Notes: generated by a model not told the origin, from the letters alone. A stretch of DNA of 64,000 nt from Luteitalea pratensis (GCF_001618865.1 NZ_CP015136.1:4995001-5059000), one strand, 5' to 3'. Counted from the stretch's first letter, positions 16,403 through 26,127 are shown. Made by a program: numbers and translations.

Positions 16403-17496
16403 GCGAATTGCCGCATCTGCTCGGCGACGAGCGCATGCTCGGCCGAGCCGATGACGTCCCTGAGCGTGGGCGCCGCGGGCGCGCGGCGTCGCGCGTCCTC
16501 CGAGAGGTAGCGAGCCTTCAGCTCGGCATGGCGCGCCAACGCTTCGTCGACCCTCGTGGCCGGCAGCGTCTCGTCCTCGATGGCGCGGACGAGGCCTTCG
16601 AGCGCGGCATGGACGCGATCGAGATCACCGCCGCATTGAAGCACGCCGTCACAGCCCGCCGCGATGGCCCGAGCCGCAGCCGCGCCGGGCTCGAAGCGGA
16701 GCGAGATCGCCTTCATGTCCATGTCGTCGGTCAGGACCAGCCCGCCGAACCCGAGTTGTCCGCGCAGGCGGCCCGTGATCACCTCCGGGGAGAGCGTCGC
16801 CGCCGAGTGCTCGTCGAGGCTGGGCACCAGCAGGTGGCCGGACATCACGGCATCGATGCCGGCGTCGATGGCGGCACGGAACGGGACCCATTCCACGTGC
16901 TCCAGTCGATCGGGCGAGAGGTCAACCACCGGGAGGTCCTCGTGTGAATCGACCGATGCGTCACCGTGCCCCGGGAAATGCTTGGCGCATGCCGGCAGCC
17001 CTTCCTGCTGCAGGGCCCGCACCAGCGCCACGCCGTGGCGCGCGACGACGGCCGGATCGCTCGACAGCGACCGATCACCGATGGCCGGGTTGTCCTTGCG
17101 CGTCAACACGTCGAGGACCGGCGCGAAGTCGAACGTGATGCCCATCGCGCGCAGCTCTCGTGCCAGCGCACGAGCAAAGCGCCGTGTGAGATCGAGGTCA
17201 TCGGCGCGACCGAGCACGGCGGCGGCCGGCCAGATCGTCAGCGGCGCCTTGACCCGCTGGACGCGGCCACCCTCTTGGTCGATGGCGACCCACACGGGGG
17301 CCGATCGCGAGAGTTCCGCCGCCTCGCGCGCGAGTTCGGCCACCTGCGCCGGTTCGGCCACGTTGCGGGCAAACAGCACGACGCCGCCGAGGTCGAAGTC
17401 GCGGGCAAGCGAACGGAGCTCCACCGGGATCGAGTGCCCGCGGAATCCGGCCAGCATCAGTTGCCCCACGTGTCGTCGTCTGTCGCGCTGCATCAT
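16399..17496 (-). CDS. nagZ: Beta-N-acetylhexosaminidase NagZ (GH3)
   Basis: Cytosolic glycosidase that removes GlcNAc from anhydro-muropeptides. IDQEGGRVQR (72-81), the KHFPGHGD...DSH loop with the acid/base Asp-His dyad (172-185) and the nucleophile loop LTDDMDMK (Asp257) are all present. The start is taken at an ATG-ATG pair around 17496; an upstream ATG in the same frame exists but would extend past the expected fold. First gene of the recycling operon. A TATAAT on the minus strand within a 16-bp palindrome lies about 70 bases upstream. Confidence 0.94.
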   Translation of the reverse strand: MMQRDRRRHVGQLMLAGFRGHSIPVELRSLARDFDLGGVVLFARNVAEPAQVAELAREAAELSRSAPVWVAIDQEGGRVQRVKAPLTIWPAAAVLGRADDLDLTRRFARALARELRAMGITFDFAPVLDVLTRKDNPAIGDRSLSSDPAVVARHGVALVRALQQEGLPACAKHFPGHGDASVDSHEDLPVVDLSPDRLEHVEWVPFRAAIDAGIDAVMSGHLLVPSLDEHSAATLSPEVITGRLRGQLGFGGLVLTDDMDMKAISLRFEPGAAAARAIAAGCDGVLQCGGDLDRVHAALEGLVRAIEDETLPATRVDEALARHAELKARYLSEDARRRAPAAPTLRDVIGSAEHALVAEQMRQFA

Positions 17497-17562
17497 CGAT
17501 GGGGCCTCGGGGCGGCGGAAGCTCGACGACCGTGCCGCCGGACCGCCCCGCGCTGGGCCGAG

Positions 17563-17578
17563 GGTCATTATAATGACC
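17563..17578. promoter_or_regulatory. 16-bp palindrome holding back-to-back TATAAT boxes between nagZ and polX
   Basis: GGTCATTATAATGACC is a perfect palindrome in the divergent gap. TATAAT occurs on the plus strand at 17569-17574 and on the minus strand at 17572-17567, so the element can supply -10 boxes to both the nagZ operon and polX. The symmetric GGTCA/TGACC arms also look like a dimer-binding operator. No -35 box is evident on either side. Confidence 0.6.
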
Positions 17579-17621
17579 ACGATCCTGCGTGCCTCCGGGC
17601 GCGAGCCTACCCGGACCTCCC

Positions 17622-19346
17622 GTGGAAAACGTCGCCATCGCCCGCGTCCTCGCCGAGATCGGCGACCTGCTCGAGATTCGCGGGGACAACCCGTTCAAGG
17701 TCCGCGCATACCGCAATGCCTCGCAGGTCGTCCGCGACTGTGGCGAGCGGGTCGCGTCGCTCTCCGCTGCCGACCTGCGCGGCCTGCCCGGAATCGGCAA
17801 GGACATCGCGACGCGCGTGACCGAGCTGATCGAGACGGGGGGATCCACGTTCCATCGCGAGCTGGCCGCCGAGTTCCCGGCCGGGCTGCTCGACGTCCTG
17901 CGCCTGCAGGGCGTGGGGCCGAAGACGACGGCGCTCCTCTACAAGGAGCTCCGGATCGGCTCGGTGGACGAGCTCAAACTGGCGTTGGACTCCGGGAGCG
18001 TTCGCGGCGTCAAGGGGATGGGGCCGGGCAAGGAAGCGGCGCTGCGCAAGGCGATCGAGGATCACCAGGCGTTTGCCGGACGGTATCTCGCGTCCGAGGT
18101 GTGGCAGCAGGCGCACGCGTTGATCACGCATCTGAGGACCGTCTGTCCGGACGCCACCTTCGATCTCGTCGGCAGCCTCCGGCGCGGCGCCGAGACGTGC
18201 GGTGATCTCGACGTGCTGGCAACTGGTGCCGGTCCCGAGGTGATGGAACACTTCGTGGCGTTCGGGCGCGTAGAGCGTGTCCTCGGGCAGGGGCCGACCA
18301 AGAGCAGCGTCCGCCTCGGCAAGGGCTTGCAAGCCGATCTGCGGCTCGTGCCGCCAGCCTCGCGCGGCGCCGCGCTGCAATACTTCACCGGCAGCAAGGC
18401 TCACAACATCGAGCTTCGTGATCGCGCGGTACGACTGGGACTGAAGCTGAACGAGTACGGCCTGTTCCGCCTCGAGGACGACATCCGGATCGCCGGCGAC
18501 AGCGAGGCGAACATCTACGAGGCGCTCGGCTTGCCGTGGATTGCACCGGAACTGCGCGAGCAGCGGGGCGAGTTCGAGGCCGCGCGGGATGGACGCCTGC
18601 CCGCTCTGGTCGAGCGCGACGACCTGCGTGGCGATCTGCATTGCCACACCACCGCCACCGATGGCAAGGATACGATCCGCGCCATGGCGCTCGCCGCGCG
18701 AGACGCCGGCTTGTCGTATCTCGCGATCACCGATCACAGCCAGGCACTGGCGATGGCCAACGGCCTCGACGAAGATCGGGCGCTCGCCCACGCGGCGCGG
18801 GTGCGCGCGATTGGCGACGAGATCGACGGCATCACGCTGCTGGCGGGCATCGAGTGCGACATCCGTGCCGACGGCACCATGGACCTGGCCGACGACTGTC
18901 TCGCGCAACTCGACGTGGTGATCGCCTCGGTGCACTCGGCCTTGTCGCAGGAACCCGAGCGCATGACCGAGCGGGTGTTGCGGGCACTGGAATGCCCGTA
19001 CGTGGACGTCCTGGGGCACCCCACGGGACGCATGCTGCTGCGCCGCGAGGCATCCGGCCTCGACGTCGAAGCCGTGATTGCGCAGGCGGCACGCCTCGGC
19101 GTCGCCCTCGAGATCAACGGCCAGCCGCATCGGCGCGACCTGCACGACGGACACGCACGGCTCGCCCGCGATCGTGGCGTGAAGATCGTCCTTTCGAGCG
19201 ACGCGCATGCGGTGGCCGGCTTCGAGCACCTGCACTGGGCCACGTTCACCGCCCGGCGCGCCTGGCTCACGCCGCAGGACGTGCTGACCTGCCTGCCACT
19301 CGTGGCGCTGCGCTCCGCGCTGCGCCGCCACCGGAGCCACGCATGA
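17622..19346 (+). CDS. polX: DNA polymerase/3'-5' exonuclease PolX
   Basis: Family-X repair polymerase fused to a PHP exonuclease. N-terminal 8-kDa-like domain (GDNPFKVRAYRNAS, residues 21-34), two helix-hairpin-helix loops (GIGKDIA at 57-63 and GVGPKT at 97-102), polymerase motif GSLRRG...GDLD (184-197) and third Asp in ADLRLV (239). The PHP domain has DLHCHT (338-343), AITDHS (about 372) and SSDAH (about 527). The GTG at 17622 fits the family N-terminus; an earlier in-frame GTG at 17589 is 14 bases after the TATAAT. Likely acts in base-excision or gap repair. Overlaps the next gene by ATGA. Confidence 0.94.
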   Translation: MENVAIARVLAEIGDLLEIRGDNPFKVRAYRNASQVVRDCGERVASLSAADLRGLPGIGKDIATRVTELIETGGSTFHRELAAEFPAGLLDVLRLQGVGPKTTALLYKELRIGSVDELKLALDSGSVRGVKGMGPGKEAALRKAIEDHQAFAGRYLASEVWQQAHALITHLRTVCPDATFDLVGSLRRGAETCGDLDVLATGAGPEVMEHFVAFGRVERVLGQGPTKSSVRLGKGLQADLRLVPPASRGAALQYFTGSKAHNIELRDRAVRLGLKLNEYGLFRLEDDIRIAGDSEANIYEALGLPWIAPELREQRGEFEAARDGRLPALVERDDLRGDLHCHTTATDGKDTIRAMALAARDAGLSYLAITDHSQALAMANGLDEDRALAHAARVRAIGDEIDGITLLAGIECDIRADGTMDLADDCLAQLDVVIASVHSALSQEPERMTERVLRALECPYVDVLGHPTGRMLLRREASGLDVEAVIAQAARLGVALEINGQPHRRDLHDGHARLARDRGVKIVLSSDAHAVAGFEHLHWATFTARRAWLTPQDVLTCLPLVALRSALRRHRSHA

Positions 19347-19594
19347 CCGTGCTCGAGCAACTGCGGACCCTCTACTTCAACGCGACACGCTCGACCATCG
19401 GCGACGACTTCGGCAACGCCATCGATCTGTTCAAGCAACTCACGAGCGAAGAGGATCGCGAGAAGGCCGCGGTGTTCATGGAAGGCATCGCCGAGATGCG
19501 GCGGGAGTGGGGCGCTGGCTCGCTGGAGCGCGGCAAGAGCGCACGCAAGCCACCGGCCGGAGCAACGCGCGGCGCACGATCGAAGCAGCGCTGA
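19343..19594 (+). CDS. Small conserved-looking protein downstream of polX
   Basis: 83-residue protein, translationally coupled to polX (ATGA overlap). It begins MTVLEQLRTLYFNATRSTIGDDF, has an acidic helical middle (SEEDREKAAVFMEGIAEMRREW) and a very basic tail (KSARKPPAGATRGARSKQR) that could contact nucleic acid. No known domain is recognised. Its position suggests an accessory to the polymerase, but that is inference. Confidence 0.7.
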   Translation: MTVLEQLRTLYFNATRSTIGDDFGNAIDLFKQLTSEEDREKAAVFMEGIAEMRREWGAGSLERGKSARKPPAGATRGARSKQR

Positions 19595-19598
19595 CGGC

Positions 19599-20444
19599 TC
19601 AGGACTTGCGCGACTGCAGCACGTTCAACTGCTTGCGTGCCGCCAGCCGCACGCTCTCGGGCACGTTGCGATCGACCGACAGTCCCTTCACGTCGCGTTC
19701 GACGAGGCGCATCATCAGCGGCAGCGACACCGCGGGAGGCGTCCTCGGGTTCTTCACGAGCGCCGCAATCACGCCGTACTTCTTCGTCCAGGCACGGCTC
19801 GTACCGATGATGCGCAGCACTTCCTCGGACACGTTCTGCATCCGCGCGAAGTTCTCGACTTCCGTGTCCGTGAGCTTGGGGCTCGCGAGGACCGCGGTGG
19901 ACACGATGCGATTCGGGTCGCGCACGAGGATCGACCGTTGCTCGCGGCGTCCGAGCGTCGCAATCTTGATCTTGTCGGGCACGGGCAGCGCTGTGAGCAG
20001 CTGATGCACCGCCTCGTCCTCGTCGGCCGCCACCGCGGCGATCGCCTCGATCACCGCCGGGTCGGCGTCGAGCGGCGCATCGGGATCGTCGGAGGCAAGT
20101 GGACCATCGCGAGGTGCAAGGCGTCGCTCGGCAGGCGCGTCCGGGTCGTCGACCGCAATCTCCTCGACCGTGGCCACGTAGGGCGCGTACCACGAACGGA
20201 GTTCCCCGGGGACGTCGTCACGCTCGATGAACCGTCGCAACGCGCTGGTGGGGATGGCTGCAATCGTCGCGTTGGCGCACGAGGCCACTTCGACGTCGGC
20301 ATCGGTCGTCAACAGCGCCAGCAGCGCGAGGCGGTCTTGCCCTTCCGCCATCACGAGACCGCGCGCCGCGAGGAGGCGAACGTCGCGAGGAACGTCGGAC
20401 GACAGGAACAGCCCGACGACAGGAGAGCCGACGCCCAGGTACAC
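19599..20444 (-). CDS. Conserved protein of unknown function, HEAT-like helical repeats
   Basis: 281-residue, mostly helical protein with no signal peptide. The N-terminal part (residues 1-75) has repeat-like helices (VRLLAARGLVMAEGQDRLALLALLTTD, SALRRFIERDDVP). An acidic linker rich in DPDAP follows at about 95-130. The C-terminal domain contains KIKIATLGRREQRSILVRDPNRIVSTAVL and a NPRTPPAVSLPLMMRL segment. I recall similar unnamed proteins in Acidobacteria and delta-proteobacteria. GTG start two bases after the rodZ stop, so co-transcribed with thiE and rodZ. Function unknown. Confidence 0.75.
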   Translation of the reverse strand: MYLGVGSPVVGLFLSSDVPRDVRLLAARGLVMAEGQDRLALLALLTTDADVEVASCANATIAAIPTSALRRFIERDDVPGELRSWYAPYVATVEEIAVDDPDAPAERRLAPRDGPLASDDPDAPLDADPAVIEAIAAVAADEDEAVHQLLTALPVPDKIKIATLGRREQRSILVRDPNRIVSTAVLASPKLTDTEVENFARMQNVSEEVLRIIGTSRAWTKKYGVIAALVKNPRTPPAVSLPLMMRLVERDVKGLSVDRNVPESVRLAARKQLNVLQSRKS

Positions 20445-20447
20445 GGG

Positions 20448-21299
20448 TCAGGGAGCCTGGAACTGCGGGACCGTCGCCGGCTGGATGGTCGCGCGGGCGA
20501 CCTGCCCCGCGCGGCCGAGCGACTTGCCTGGACGACCGTTCAACTCGTAGGCGAAGTTGCCCGCATCGCCGACCACGACCTGCAACCGCTCTGCGGCGTC
20601 CACGGTGATGCGCTCACCGGCCGAGACCTCGCGCGCGACGCGCATCTGGCCGTCGGCAGTGACCTGTACCCAGCAGCGCCCCGACGGGGCTACGACGAGG
20701 CGCAGCGGTGACCTGGGAGATTCGGGAACCGATTCCTGCGTCGATGCCGCGGCAGGGGCCGGTGGGCTGGTGTTCTCAGTCGGGGTACGGGCGCCGGTGG
20801 TGGTGGCGGTGGAAGCGCCGGGCGAGGCCGAGGCGGCAGGAGCGGTTGAATCAGTTGCGGCGGGTGCGGGTGCACTCGTGGCATCCGGCGCCGAGGCCTG
20901 CTGCGACGGTGCGGACACCCTGTCCAGTCCAAGCCACCCAGGCTTGAGCAGATAGACGAACATGAGCGCCACGATCATGACGACGAGTCCGGCGAGGACG
21001 AACGTGGCGAGGGTCGGGCCGTCCCCCTGCGTTCGCGCCGGTGCCTGGTCGATGTCGTCGTCGCGCTGCGTCGGTTCGTCGGAGAGGAATTGCTCCACGG
21101 CGGCGTCCGGGTCGAGGCCCACCTGCGACGCGTACGACCGGATGAAGCCGCGGGTGAAGATGCCCCCGGGCAACTTGTCGAACTGATTCTTCTCGATCGC
21201 GTCGAGGAAGCGCACCGAGATGTTGGTCTTCTCTGCAATCGCATGCAGCGAGACCTTCTGGCGCTCCCGTGCTTCGCGCAAACGTTCGCCAACGGTCAC
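20448..21299 (-). CDS. rodZ: RodZ-like HTH membrane protein
   Basis: Bitopic protein likely linking MreB to the envelope for rod shape. A Cro/CI-type HTH domain (GERLREARERQKVSLHAIAEKTNISVRFLDAIE) fills residues 4-37 and continues to about 72 with GGIFTRGFIRSYA. One transmembrane helix lies at about 97-117. A Ser/Ala/Pro/Thr-rich periplasmic linker (125-200) precedes a C-terminal DUF4115-type beta domain (PSGRCWVQVTADGQ...AGERITVDAAERLQVVVGDAGN). Length 283. ATG overlaps the thiE stop. Confidence 0.87.
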   Translation of the reverse strand: MTVGERLREARERQKVSLHAIAEKTNISVRFLDAIEKNQFDKLPGGIFTRGFIRSYASQVGLDPDAAVEQFLSDEPTQRDDDIDQAPARTQGDGPTLATFVLAGLVVMIVALMFVYLLKPGWLGLDRVSAPSQQASAPDATSAPAPAATDSTAPAASASPGASTATTTGARTPTENTSPPAPAAASTQESVPESPRSPLRLVVAPSGRCWVQVTADGQMRVAREVSAGERITVDAAERLQVVVGDAGNFAYELNGRPGKSLGRAGQVARATIQPATVPQFQAP

Positions 21300-21964
21300 T
21301 CTGCCCGCTCCCGATCTCGAAACACCGCGTGAACTTCGCGGACGACGGCGGCCAGCGCCGACGGCCCCTGCTGCCAGGCCTGTACGAACAAGCCTATGCC
21401 CGCGATGCCGCAGGCGCCGGCGTCACGCACCGCGGCGCAACGATCGACGCCGATGCCGCCGATGGCGACGACCGGTGCCATGCCTGGCCGGTCGGCCCAG
21501 GCGGTCAGCGCCGGCAACCCGGCGACCTGGGTATCGGCCGCTTTGGAGCCTGACGCAAAGACCGTCCCGAACATCACCATGTCCGCACCTGCCGCGTCCG
21601 CGTCGTCGTCACCGGGATGCACCGACCGGCCGATCAGCAGGCGCTCCGGCCAGGCCGAGCGTACCCGCCGTACCGGCATCCCCGTGCCCCGCAGGTGAAC
21701 GCCGTGCGCAGCCGCCGCCACCGCGACATGTGCGCGTTCGTTGACCAACACCCGACACGCACTGCCTCGCACGGCGCTGACTGCCGCCCGCGTCACGCGC
21801 AGCACTCGGGCATCGGGCCAGTCCCGCTCACGTACCTGCACGGCATCCACTCCCGCCGTGGCCATGGCCGCCACGAAAGCGACCAGCGCGTCATCCTCGC
21901 CGCCGTCACCGCGCGCCGCCAGATGCCGACGATCGGTGATGGCGACGCTACGCGGCGGCCACAT
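21296..21964 (-). CDS. Thiamine-phosphate synthase family protein (ThiE/TenI)
   Basis: TIM-barrel protein of 222 residues. VAITDRR near the N-terminus, DAVQVRERDW (about 43-52), LVNERAHVAVAAAAHGVHL and MFGTVFASGSKA (about 143-154) followed by VVAIGGIGVDR match ThiE/TenI proteins. ThiE couples HMP-PP and HET-P to thiamine phosphate, while TenI-like relatives are isomerases in the thiazole branch, and the motifs alone do not separate them. The start was placed at the ATG beginning MWPPRSVAITD. No other thiamine gene and no TPP riboswitch is seen nearby. Confidence 0.8.
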   Translation of the reverse strand: MWPPRSVAITDRRHLAARGDGGEDDALVAFVAAMATAGVDAVQVRERDWPDARVLRVTRAAVSAVRGSACRVLVNERAHVAVAAAAHGVHLRGTGMPVRRVRSAWPERLLIGRSVHPGDDDADAAGADMVMFGTVFASGSKAADTQVAGLPALTAWADRPGMAPVVAIGGIGVDRCAAVRDAGACGIAGIGLFVQAWQQGPSALAAVVREVHAVFRDRERAE

Positions 21965-21965
21965 G

Positions 21966-22205
21966 CTACGCGCCCGGCGCCTGTGGTGCCACCGCGCGCC
22001 GCGACAGCATGTTGCCAATCTCCATCACCGCCGCGACGACGCTGACGATGCCGACGCCAGAGACCGCGCCACGCACGAACGGGTGCGTCAACCACGTCGC
22101 GAGCAGCGGTTGGAGCGCCGCGAAGTAGTTGCGATCCCAGAACTGCGTCCAGGGCGCCAGGATCAGCAGCAGCCCCGCCTCGAGCAGGTAAAGGGCGAGC
22201 AACAC
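21966..22205 (-). CDS. Small two-helix membrane protein
   Basis: 79 residues with two hydrophobic helices, at about 1-19 (MLLALYLLEAGLLLILAPW) and about 47-66 (GVGIVSVVAAVMEIGNML), separated by an aromatic segment WTQFWDRNYFAALQPLLATW. Clearly membrane-embedded; no named family recognised. It sits between the TPR protein gene and thiE in the same orientation with very short gaps, so it is probably co-transcribed. Confidence 0.7.
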   Translation of the reverse strand: MLLALYLLEAGLLLILAPWTQFWDRNYFAALQPLLATWLTHPFVRGAVSGVGIVSVVAAVMEIGNMLSRRAVAPQAPGA

Positions 22206-22225
22206 GCGACTGAACAGGGAAACGA

Positions 22226-25200
22226 CTAGCCTCCGGCATCGACGCGCAGCAGCCGATCGAGCCGTGCGCGCGCATCACGATAGTCCTCGACCTGCGACAG
22301 CAGGTCCAGCAGCACGCCCAGGGCGCGATCGGACTCGCCGAGCGCCTCGAGCGACTCAGCCAGATCGTACAGCACCGCGCGCTTGACCGCAGCATCGGGG
22401 ACGGGCGCCATCGCCGCCTGCTCGTACCACCCGACCGCATCGAGCATCTGGCTGCGAGACTTGTGCAGCTCGGCCAGGGCCAGCGTCGCGGCGAACCGCG
22501 ACCGCGGCTCCAGCGACGCGCGCTCGAAGGCACGAGCCGCTTCGGAGACGAGTCCGGCCGCCAGGAACACGCGGCCAGCCGCAAGTTGCTGCTCGGCGAC
22601 CATGCGATCGTCGGTGTGGCGCTGCATGTCGGCGAAGACGGCCTCGAGCTCCGCGGTTCCCGAGGCAGGATCATCGTCCGGAGACGATGCCGGCGGGTAC
22701 TGGTTCAGCGTCGGGCCCTCGGCTTGTGGGGCGGGCGCGGCCGCCTGGGCAACTTCGACACGGTCAATGACCGCCGCATCCTCGGCGGTGTCGACAGGCA
22801 TCACATCCGCAGAGGGCTCTTCCCGCTGGCGGACACGCGGCTCGGGCAGCACCGGGTCCCACTGCTTCAGCTCTTCGAGCAACTGGGTGAGGTCGACTTC
22901 TTCCTCGACCGGCAGCATCTCGGTGAGATCGTGCCGCCACTCGCCCGGCTCGGGGCGGCCATCCCCTGGGGGTGGCATGTCCGGCTCCTCGACATTGGCT
23001 GGCGACGTCGGCCCTGCGTCCGCGTCGACAGCCGGGTCCTCTGCGTGAGGCTCCGCAGCGGACGGGAGGACCGCGGGTTCCTCCGGCAGGTCCAGCGATG
23101 GCTCGGCGTCGCGAGAACGGTCACTCGCGCCTTGCACTGCCGGCGACGCCGCGAACAACCCGGTGCGCGCCGATGAATGGGCCCACCGGGCTGGCGTCGC
23201 GTCATCGTCGAAGAAGAAGTCGTCTGCCGGCGCGCGGCGCCGTGGCGCGTCGGCAGACGCGGGCACCGGCGATTCGCTGAGCCACGCCGCCGGCATCGAG
23301 AAAGACGGCTGCAGTGGAGCGTCATCGGCGTACAGCGGCTGCGCGCGCAGGTCACCGATGCGCAGCGGGGATGCGTCGGCAACCAGTGACGTGTCCGGTG
23401 CGGCGGCAACTGGAAGCTCCCGCAACGGCTCGGGCGTAGAGGTGCGCTCGACGACTTCGGGCACATCAGAGACTGTCGCCTGGACTGGAGCCGGTTCCGG
23501 CCCAGGTTCCGGCTCGCCCTCAGGCTCGGACTCGGGCTCGGGCTCGGACTCGCGCTCGGACTCGGGCTCGGACTCAGGCTCGGACTCAGGCTCGGACTCG
23601 GACTCGGACTCGGGCCCGGGCTCGGACTCGCGCTCAGCCTCCGGCTCGGGCTCGGGCTCAGCCTCCCGCTCGGACTCGGGCTCAGGCTCGGACTCGGACT
23701 CGGGCTCAGGCTCGGACTCGGACTCGGCGGCTGCGGACTCCACGGGCGCCGGGACTACGAGCGGCGCATCGACCGGCACGGCGCTGACGTCGGGATCCGG
23801 CACGGTGCTCGCGACATCAGCAACCGACGCATCCATGGGCGAGGAGGCGGTGATCGGCGCCGGGAACTGCTCCAGGTCGCGGCCGAGCAGATCGGACCAG
23901 TCAAACAGTGCCTCTGTATCGGACGTGGCAGGCCACGCTGCCGCGGCGGCCACGACCGGTTGCGGCACGTACGGTGCCGCCGTCGACGCGCCCAGGAGGT
24001 GATGGACGGCGTCGATGTCCGGCGCCTCGAACGGCTCGTCCGCCGCGGGCGGCGCGTCGGCGACGACGGGCCACGCAATCGCCGGCGCCGCGACCTCCGG
24101 AAGACTCTTGTCGTCGCCCTGCTCCGCTCTGTCACTCGGTGGCGTCAGCAGGTCCACGAGCACTCGGTGCGGATCGTCGACACCCTCGCGATCAAGGATG
24201 TCGAGCAGCAGTGCGCGCGAGGGCTCTGCCCCGGCATCGCGCACAAACACGTCCTCGGCCACCGCACGCGCTTCGGCCAGCCGATGCTCGGACCGATATG
24301 CGCCCGCGAGCGCTCGCTGGGCACGCGACAGCCCGGGCAGGCCGGCATCGACGCAGATCTCCACCCACTGCAGGTACAGCGCGGTCGTGAGCAGGCCGCG
24401 TGCCTCCGCCTGTTCGAGCGCGGCAACGGCGTACCCGGGCTGCCCCGCGACCACCCAGGCGCCGACCGCCGCGGCGAGTGCCGCACGGGCGGCGCCGGGC
24501 CGCCGGGCCGACAGCGCGTCGACCGGTCCGAACACGTGTGCCGGCAGTCCCCCGGCATGGACGCGATCCGCGATCAGGCGCTCGACATCGGCAGACCGGC
24601 CGCGCTGGTGTGCGAGATCCACGAGCGCGACCAACGCCGGATCCTCGGACGCGTCGAGCGTGACCGCGAGGCGCGAGGCCACGTCGAGGTCACCGCGATT
24701 GGTCGCGGCGTGCACGAGCCTGAGGCGCACCGCCACGTCGGCGGGGTCGGCCGCCAGCACCGCCTGCCAGGCCGCGTCAGCGTCACGATCGCCGCGGGCG
24801 TCGGCGTCTTCGGCCTCGCGGCGCAAGCGCGCCAGGCGTTCCGCGACGGACTCGGGAGCAGGGGCCACGGGTGCGTGAACCGTCACGCCTTCGGTCGCCG
24901 ACGCTCCGGTGAGACGCGGCGGAAGTGACGGCAAGGGTGGCGGAACGATGGGCGGCACGATGGGCGCAGCAGCAGGCGCCTGCACCGGCGCATACGCCCG
25001 AGGGGTGGCAAGCGCCGCCGTCGGCACGACGGGCATGCCGTCGAGGCTCGCCAGTCGCTCACGGGCAGCAGCCGCGCCCGCGGCATCGCCTCGGCGCTGG
25101 CGAATCTCCGCCACGCGCTGGAACGCGAGGCGCGCGTCGGCCCGGAGCTTCAGTTGGAGCGAAACCTCACCGAGTTGCCACAGCGCGTGCTCGTCGGCCG

Positions 25201-25465
25201 ACTCGAGCTTGAGCACCTTCTTGTACAGGGCGGCGGCTTTCGAGTGAAAGCCCTCGACGAAGAGGTGATCGGCCCAGCGCGCAAACTGCCGCGCGGCGCT
25301 CTCGCGCTGGCCGGCGCGCTCGAGCAGGTCGGCAAACTGCTTGACCAGTCCCCAGTCGACGGGCGCAAGGTGCGCGAGCTCCTGGTACTGCGCAATTGCC
25401 TCGTCCACCCGTCCCAGGCGGAGAGATCGTTCGGCCTGGCGGGTCAGTTCCTCGCGAATGCTCAT
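22226..25465 (-). CDS. Large TPR protein with Glu/Pro/Ser repeat linker
   Basis: 1079 residues without signal peptide. Residues 1-170 form TPR-like repeats ([31 protein letters not shown], then [27 protein letters not shown]). Helical repeats continue to about 440. A highly acidic Glu/Pro/Ser stretch (about 575-655) consists of short ESEPEPES-type repeats. A disordered acidic region follows, and C-terminal TPR-like helices occupy about 960-1079. It is probably a scaffold, with no enzyme motif seen. The ATG at 25465 touches the rnhB stop; the frame is open upstream but antiparallel to no other gene, and the TPR begins at this Met. Confidence 0.8.
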   Translation of the reverse strand: MSIREELTRQAERSLRLGRVDEAIAQYQELAHLAPVDWGLVKQFADLLERAGQRESAARQFARWADHLFVEGFHSKAAALYKKVLKLESADEHALWQLGEVSLQLKLRADARLAFQRVAEIRQRRGDAAGAAAARERLASLDGMPVVPTAALATPRAYAPVQAPAAAPIVPPIVPPPLPSLPPRLTGASATEGVTVHAPVAPAPESVAERLARLRREAEDADARGDRDADAAWQAVLAADPADVAVRLRLVHAATNRGDLDVASRLAVTLDASEDPALVALVDLAHQRGRSADVERLIADRVHAGGLPAHVFGPVDALSARRPGAARAALAAAVGAWVVAGQPGYAVAALEQAEARGLLTTALYLQWVEICVDAGLPGLSRAQRALAGAYRSEHRLAEARAVAEDVFVRDAGAEPSRALLLDILDREGVDDPHRVLVDLLTPPSDRAEQGDDKSLPEVAAPAIAWPVVADAPPAADEPFEAPDIDAVHHLLGASTAAPYVPQPVVAAAAAWPATSDTEALFDWSDLLGRDLEQFPAPITASSPMDASVADVASTVPDPDVSAVPVDAPLVVPAPVESAAAESESEPEPESESEPEPESEREAEPEPEPEAERESEPGPESESESEPESEPESEPESERESEPEPESEPEGEPEPGPEPAPVQATVSDVPEVVERTSTPEPLRELPVAAAPDTSLVADASPLRIGDLRAQPLYADDAPLQPSFSMPAAWLSESPVPASADAPRRRAPADDFFFDDDATPARWAHSSARTGLFAASPAVQGASDRSRDAEPSLDLPEEPAVLPSAAEPHAEDPAVDADAGPTSPANVEEPDMPPPGDGRPEPGEWRHDLTEMLPVEEEVDLTQLLEELKQWDPVLPEPRVRQREEPSADVMPVDTAEDAAVIDRVEVAQAAAPAPQAEGPTLNQYPPASSPDDDPASGTAELEAVFADMQRHTDDRMVAEQQLAAGRVFLAAGLVSEAARAFERASLEPRSRFAATLALAELHKSRSQMLDAVGWYEQAAMAPVPDAAVKRAVLYDLAESLEALGESDRALGVLLDLLSQVEDYRDARARLDRLLRVDAGG
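23494..23737. repeat. Coding tandem repeat: GACTCGGGCTCG-type hexamers
   Basis: About 240 bases of degenerate hexanucleotide units (GGCTCG, GACTCG, GGCTCA, GACTCA) inside the TPR protein gene. On the minus strand they encode alternating Glu with Ser, Pro, Ala or Arg. The unit is a multiple of three, so copy-number change would alter length but not frame. Confidence 0.85.
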
Positions 25466-26127
25466 CAGCAACCGATATCGTCGTCGTCGATCAGGAGGTC
25501 GAACAGGGTCGCGCGGCGGAAGCTGCGCCGGTGCGCGTCGCTCAACCCATGCTGCCGGATGGCGGCCAGGTGCTCGGCGGTGGCGTAGCCCTTGTGCCGG
25601 GCATAGCCGTACCGCGGATCCTCCTGGTCCATCGCCACCATCAGCCGATCCCGGGTCACCTTGGCGATGATCGAGGCGGCCGCGATGCAGGCGCACCGCT
25701 GGTCGCCTTTCACGAGGCCCTGGTGGGGCAACGAGAGGCCGGGGATGGCAAAACCGTCCGCAAGGACGTAATCGGCGGCAGGGACCAATCCCAACACCGC
25801 ATCCAGCATGGCGGCCAGGGAGGCCCTGTGGATGTTGAGGGTGTCGATGTCGGCAACCGATCGCGAGACGACGCGCCAGGCGACCGCGCGGCGCACGATG
25901 CGGTCGTGCAGGCGGACGCGGGCGTCGGGCGTGAGGAGCTTGGAGTCACGCAGGCCGGCAATTGGCCTGTTTGGGTCGAGCACGACGGCGGCGGCCGTCA
26001 CGGGACCGGCAAGACAGCCCCGCCCGACTTCATCGACGCCGGCCACGCACAGGTGACCGGCACGCCGGAGCGCGTTCTCGAGGTTGCGACGCGCAATGAG
26101 CCGCGACCGAGCGGGACCGGGTGCCAT
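25465..26127 (-). CDS. rnhB: Ribonuclease HII
   Basis: Removes RNA from RNA-DNA hybrids, including misincorporated ribonucleotides. [12 protein letters not shown] begins at residue 32 with the Asp-Glu metal pair, GLRDSKLL is at 58-65, LADGF at 122-126 supplies Asp124, and IIAKVTRD ends at Asp161. Length 220 residues; the first ~22 residues (basic) could be trimmed if a later start is used. It follows rplS in the rpsP operon, after a gap filled by a REP pair. Confidence 0.94.
   Translation of the reverse strand: MAPGPARSRLIARRNLENALRRAGHLCVAGVDEVGRGCLAGPVTAAAVVLDPNRPIAGLRDSKLLTPDARVRLHDRIVRRAVAWRVVSRSVADIDTLNIHRASLAAMLDAVLGLVPAADYVLADGFAIPGLSLPHQGLVKGDQRCACIAAASIIAKVTRDRLMVAMDQEDPRYGYARHKGYATAEHLAAIRQHGLSDAHRRSFRRATLFDLLIDDDDIGC

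Noticed and set aside
17607-19340. 577-codon frame antisense to polX
   Set aside because: Composition is that of a complementary-strand shadow; PolX on the plus strand has every expected motif.
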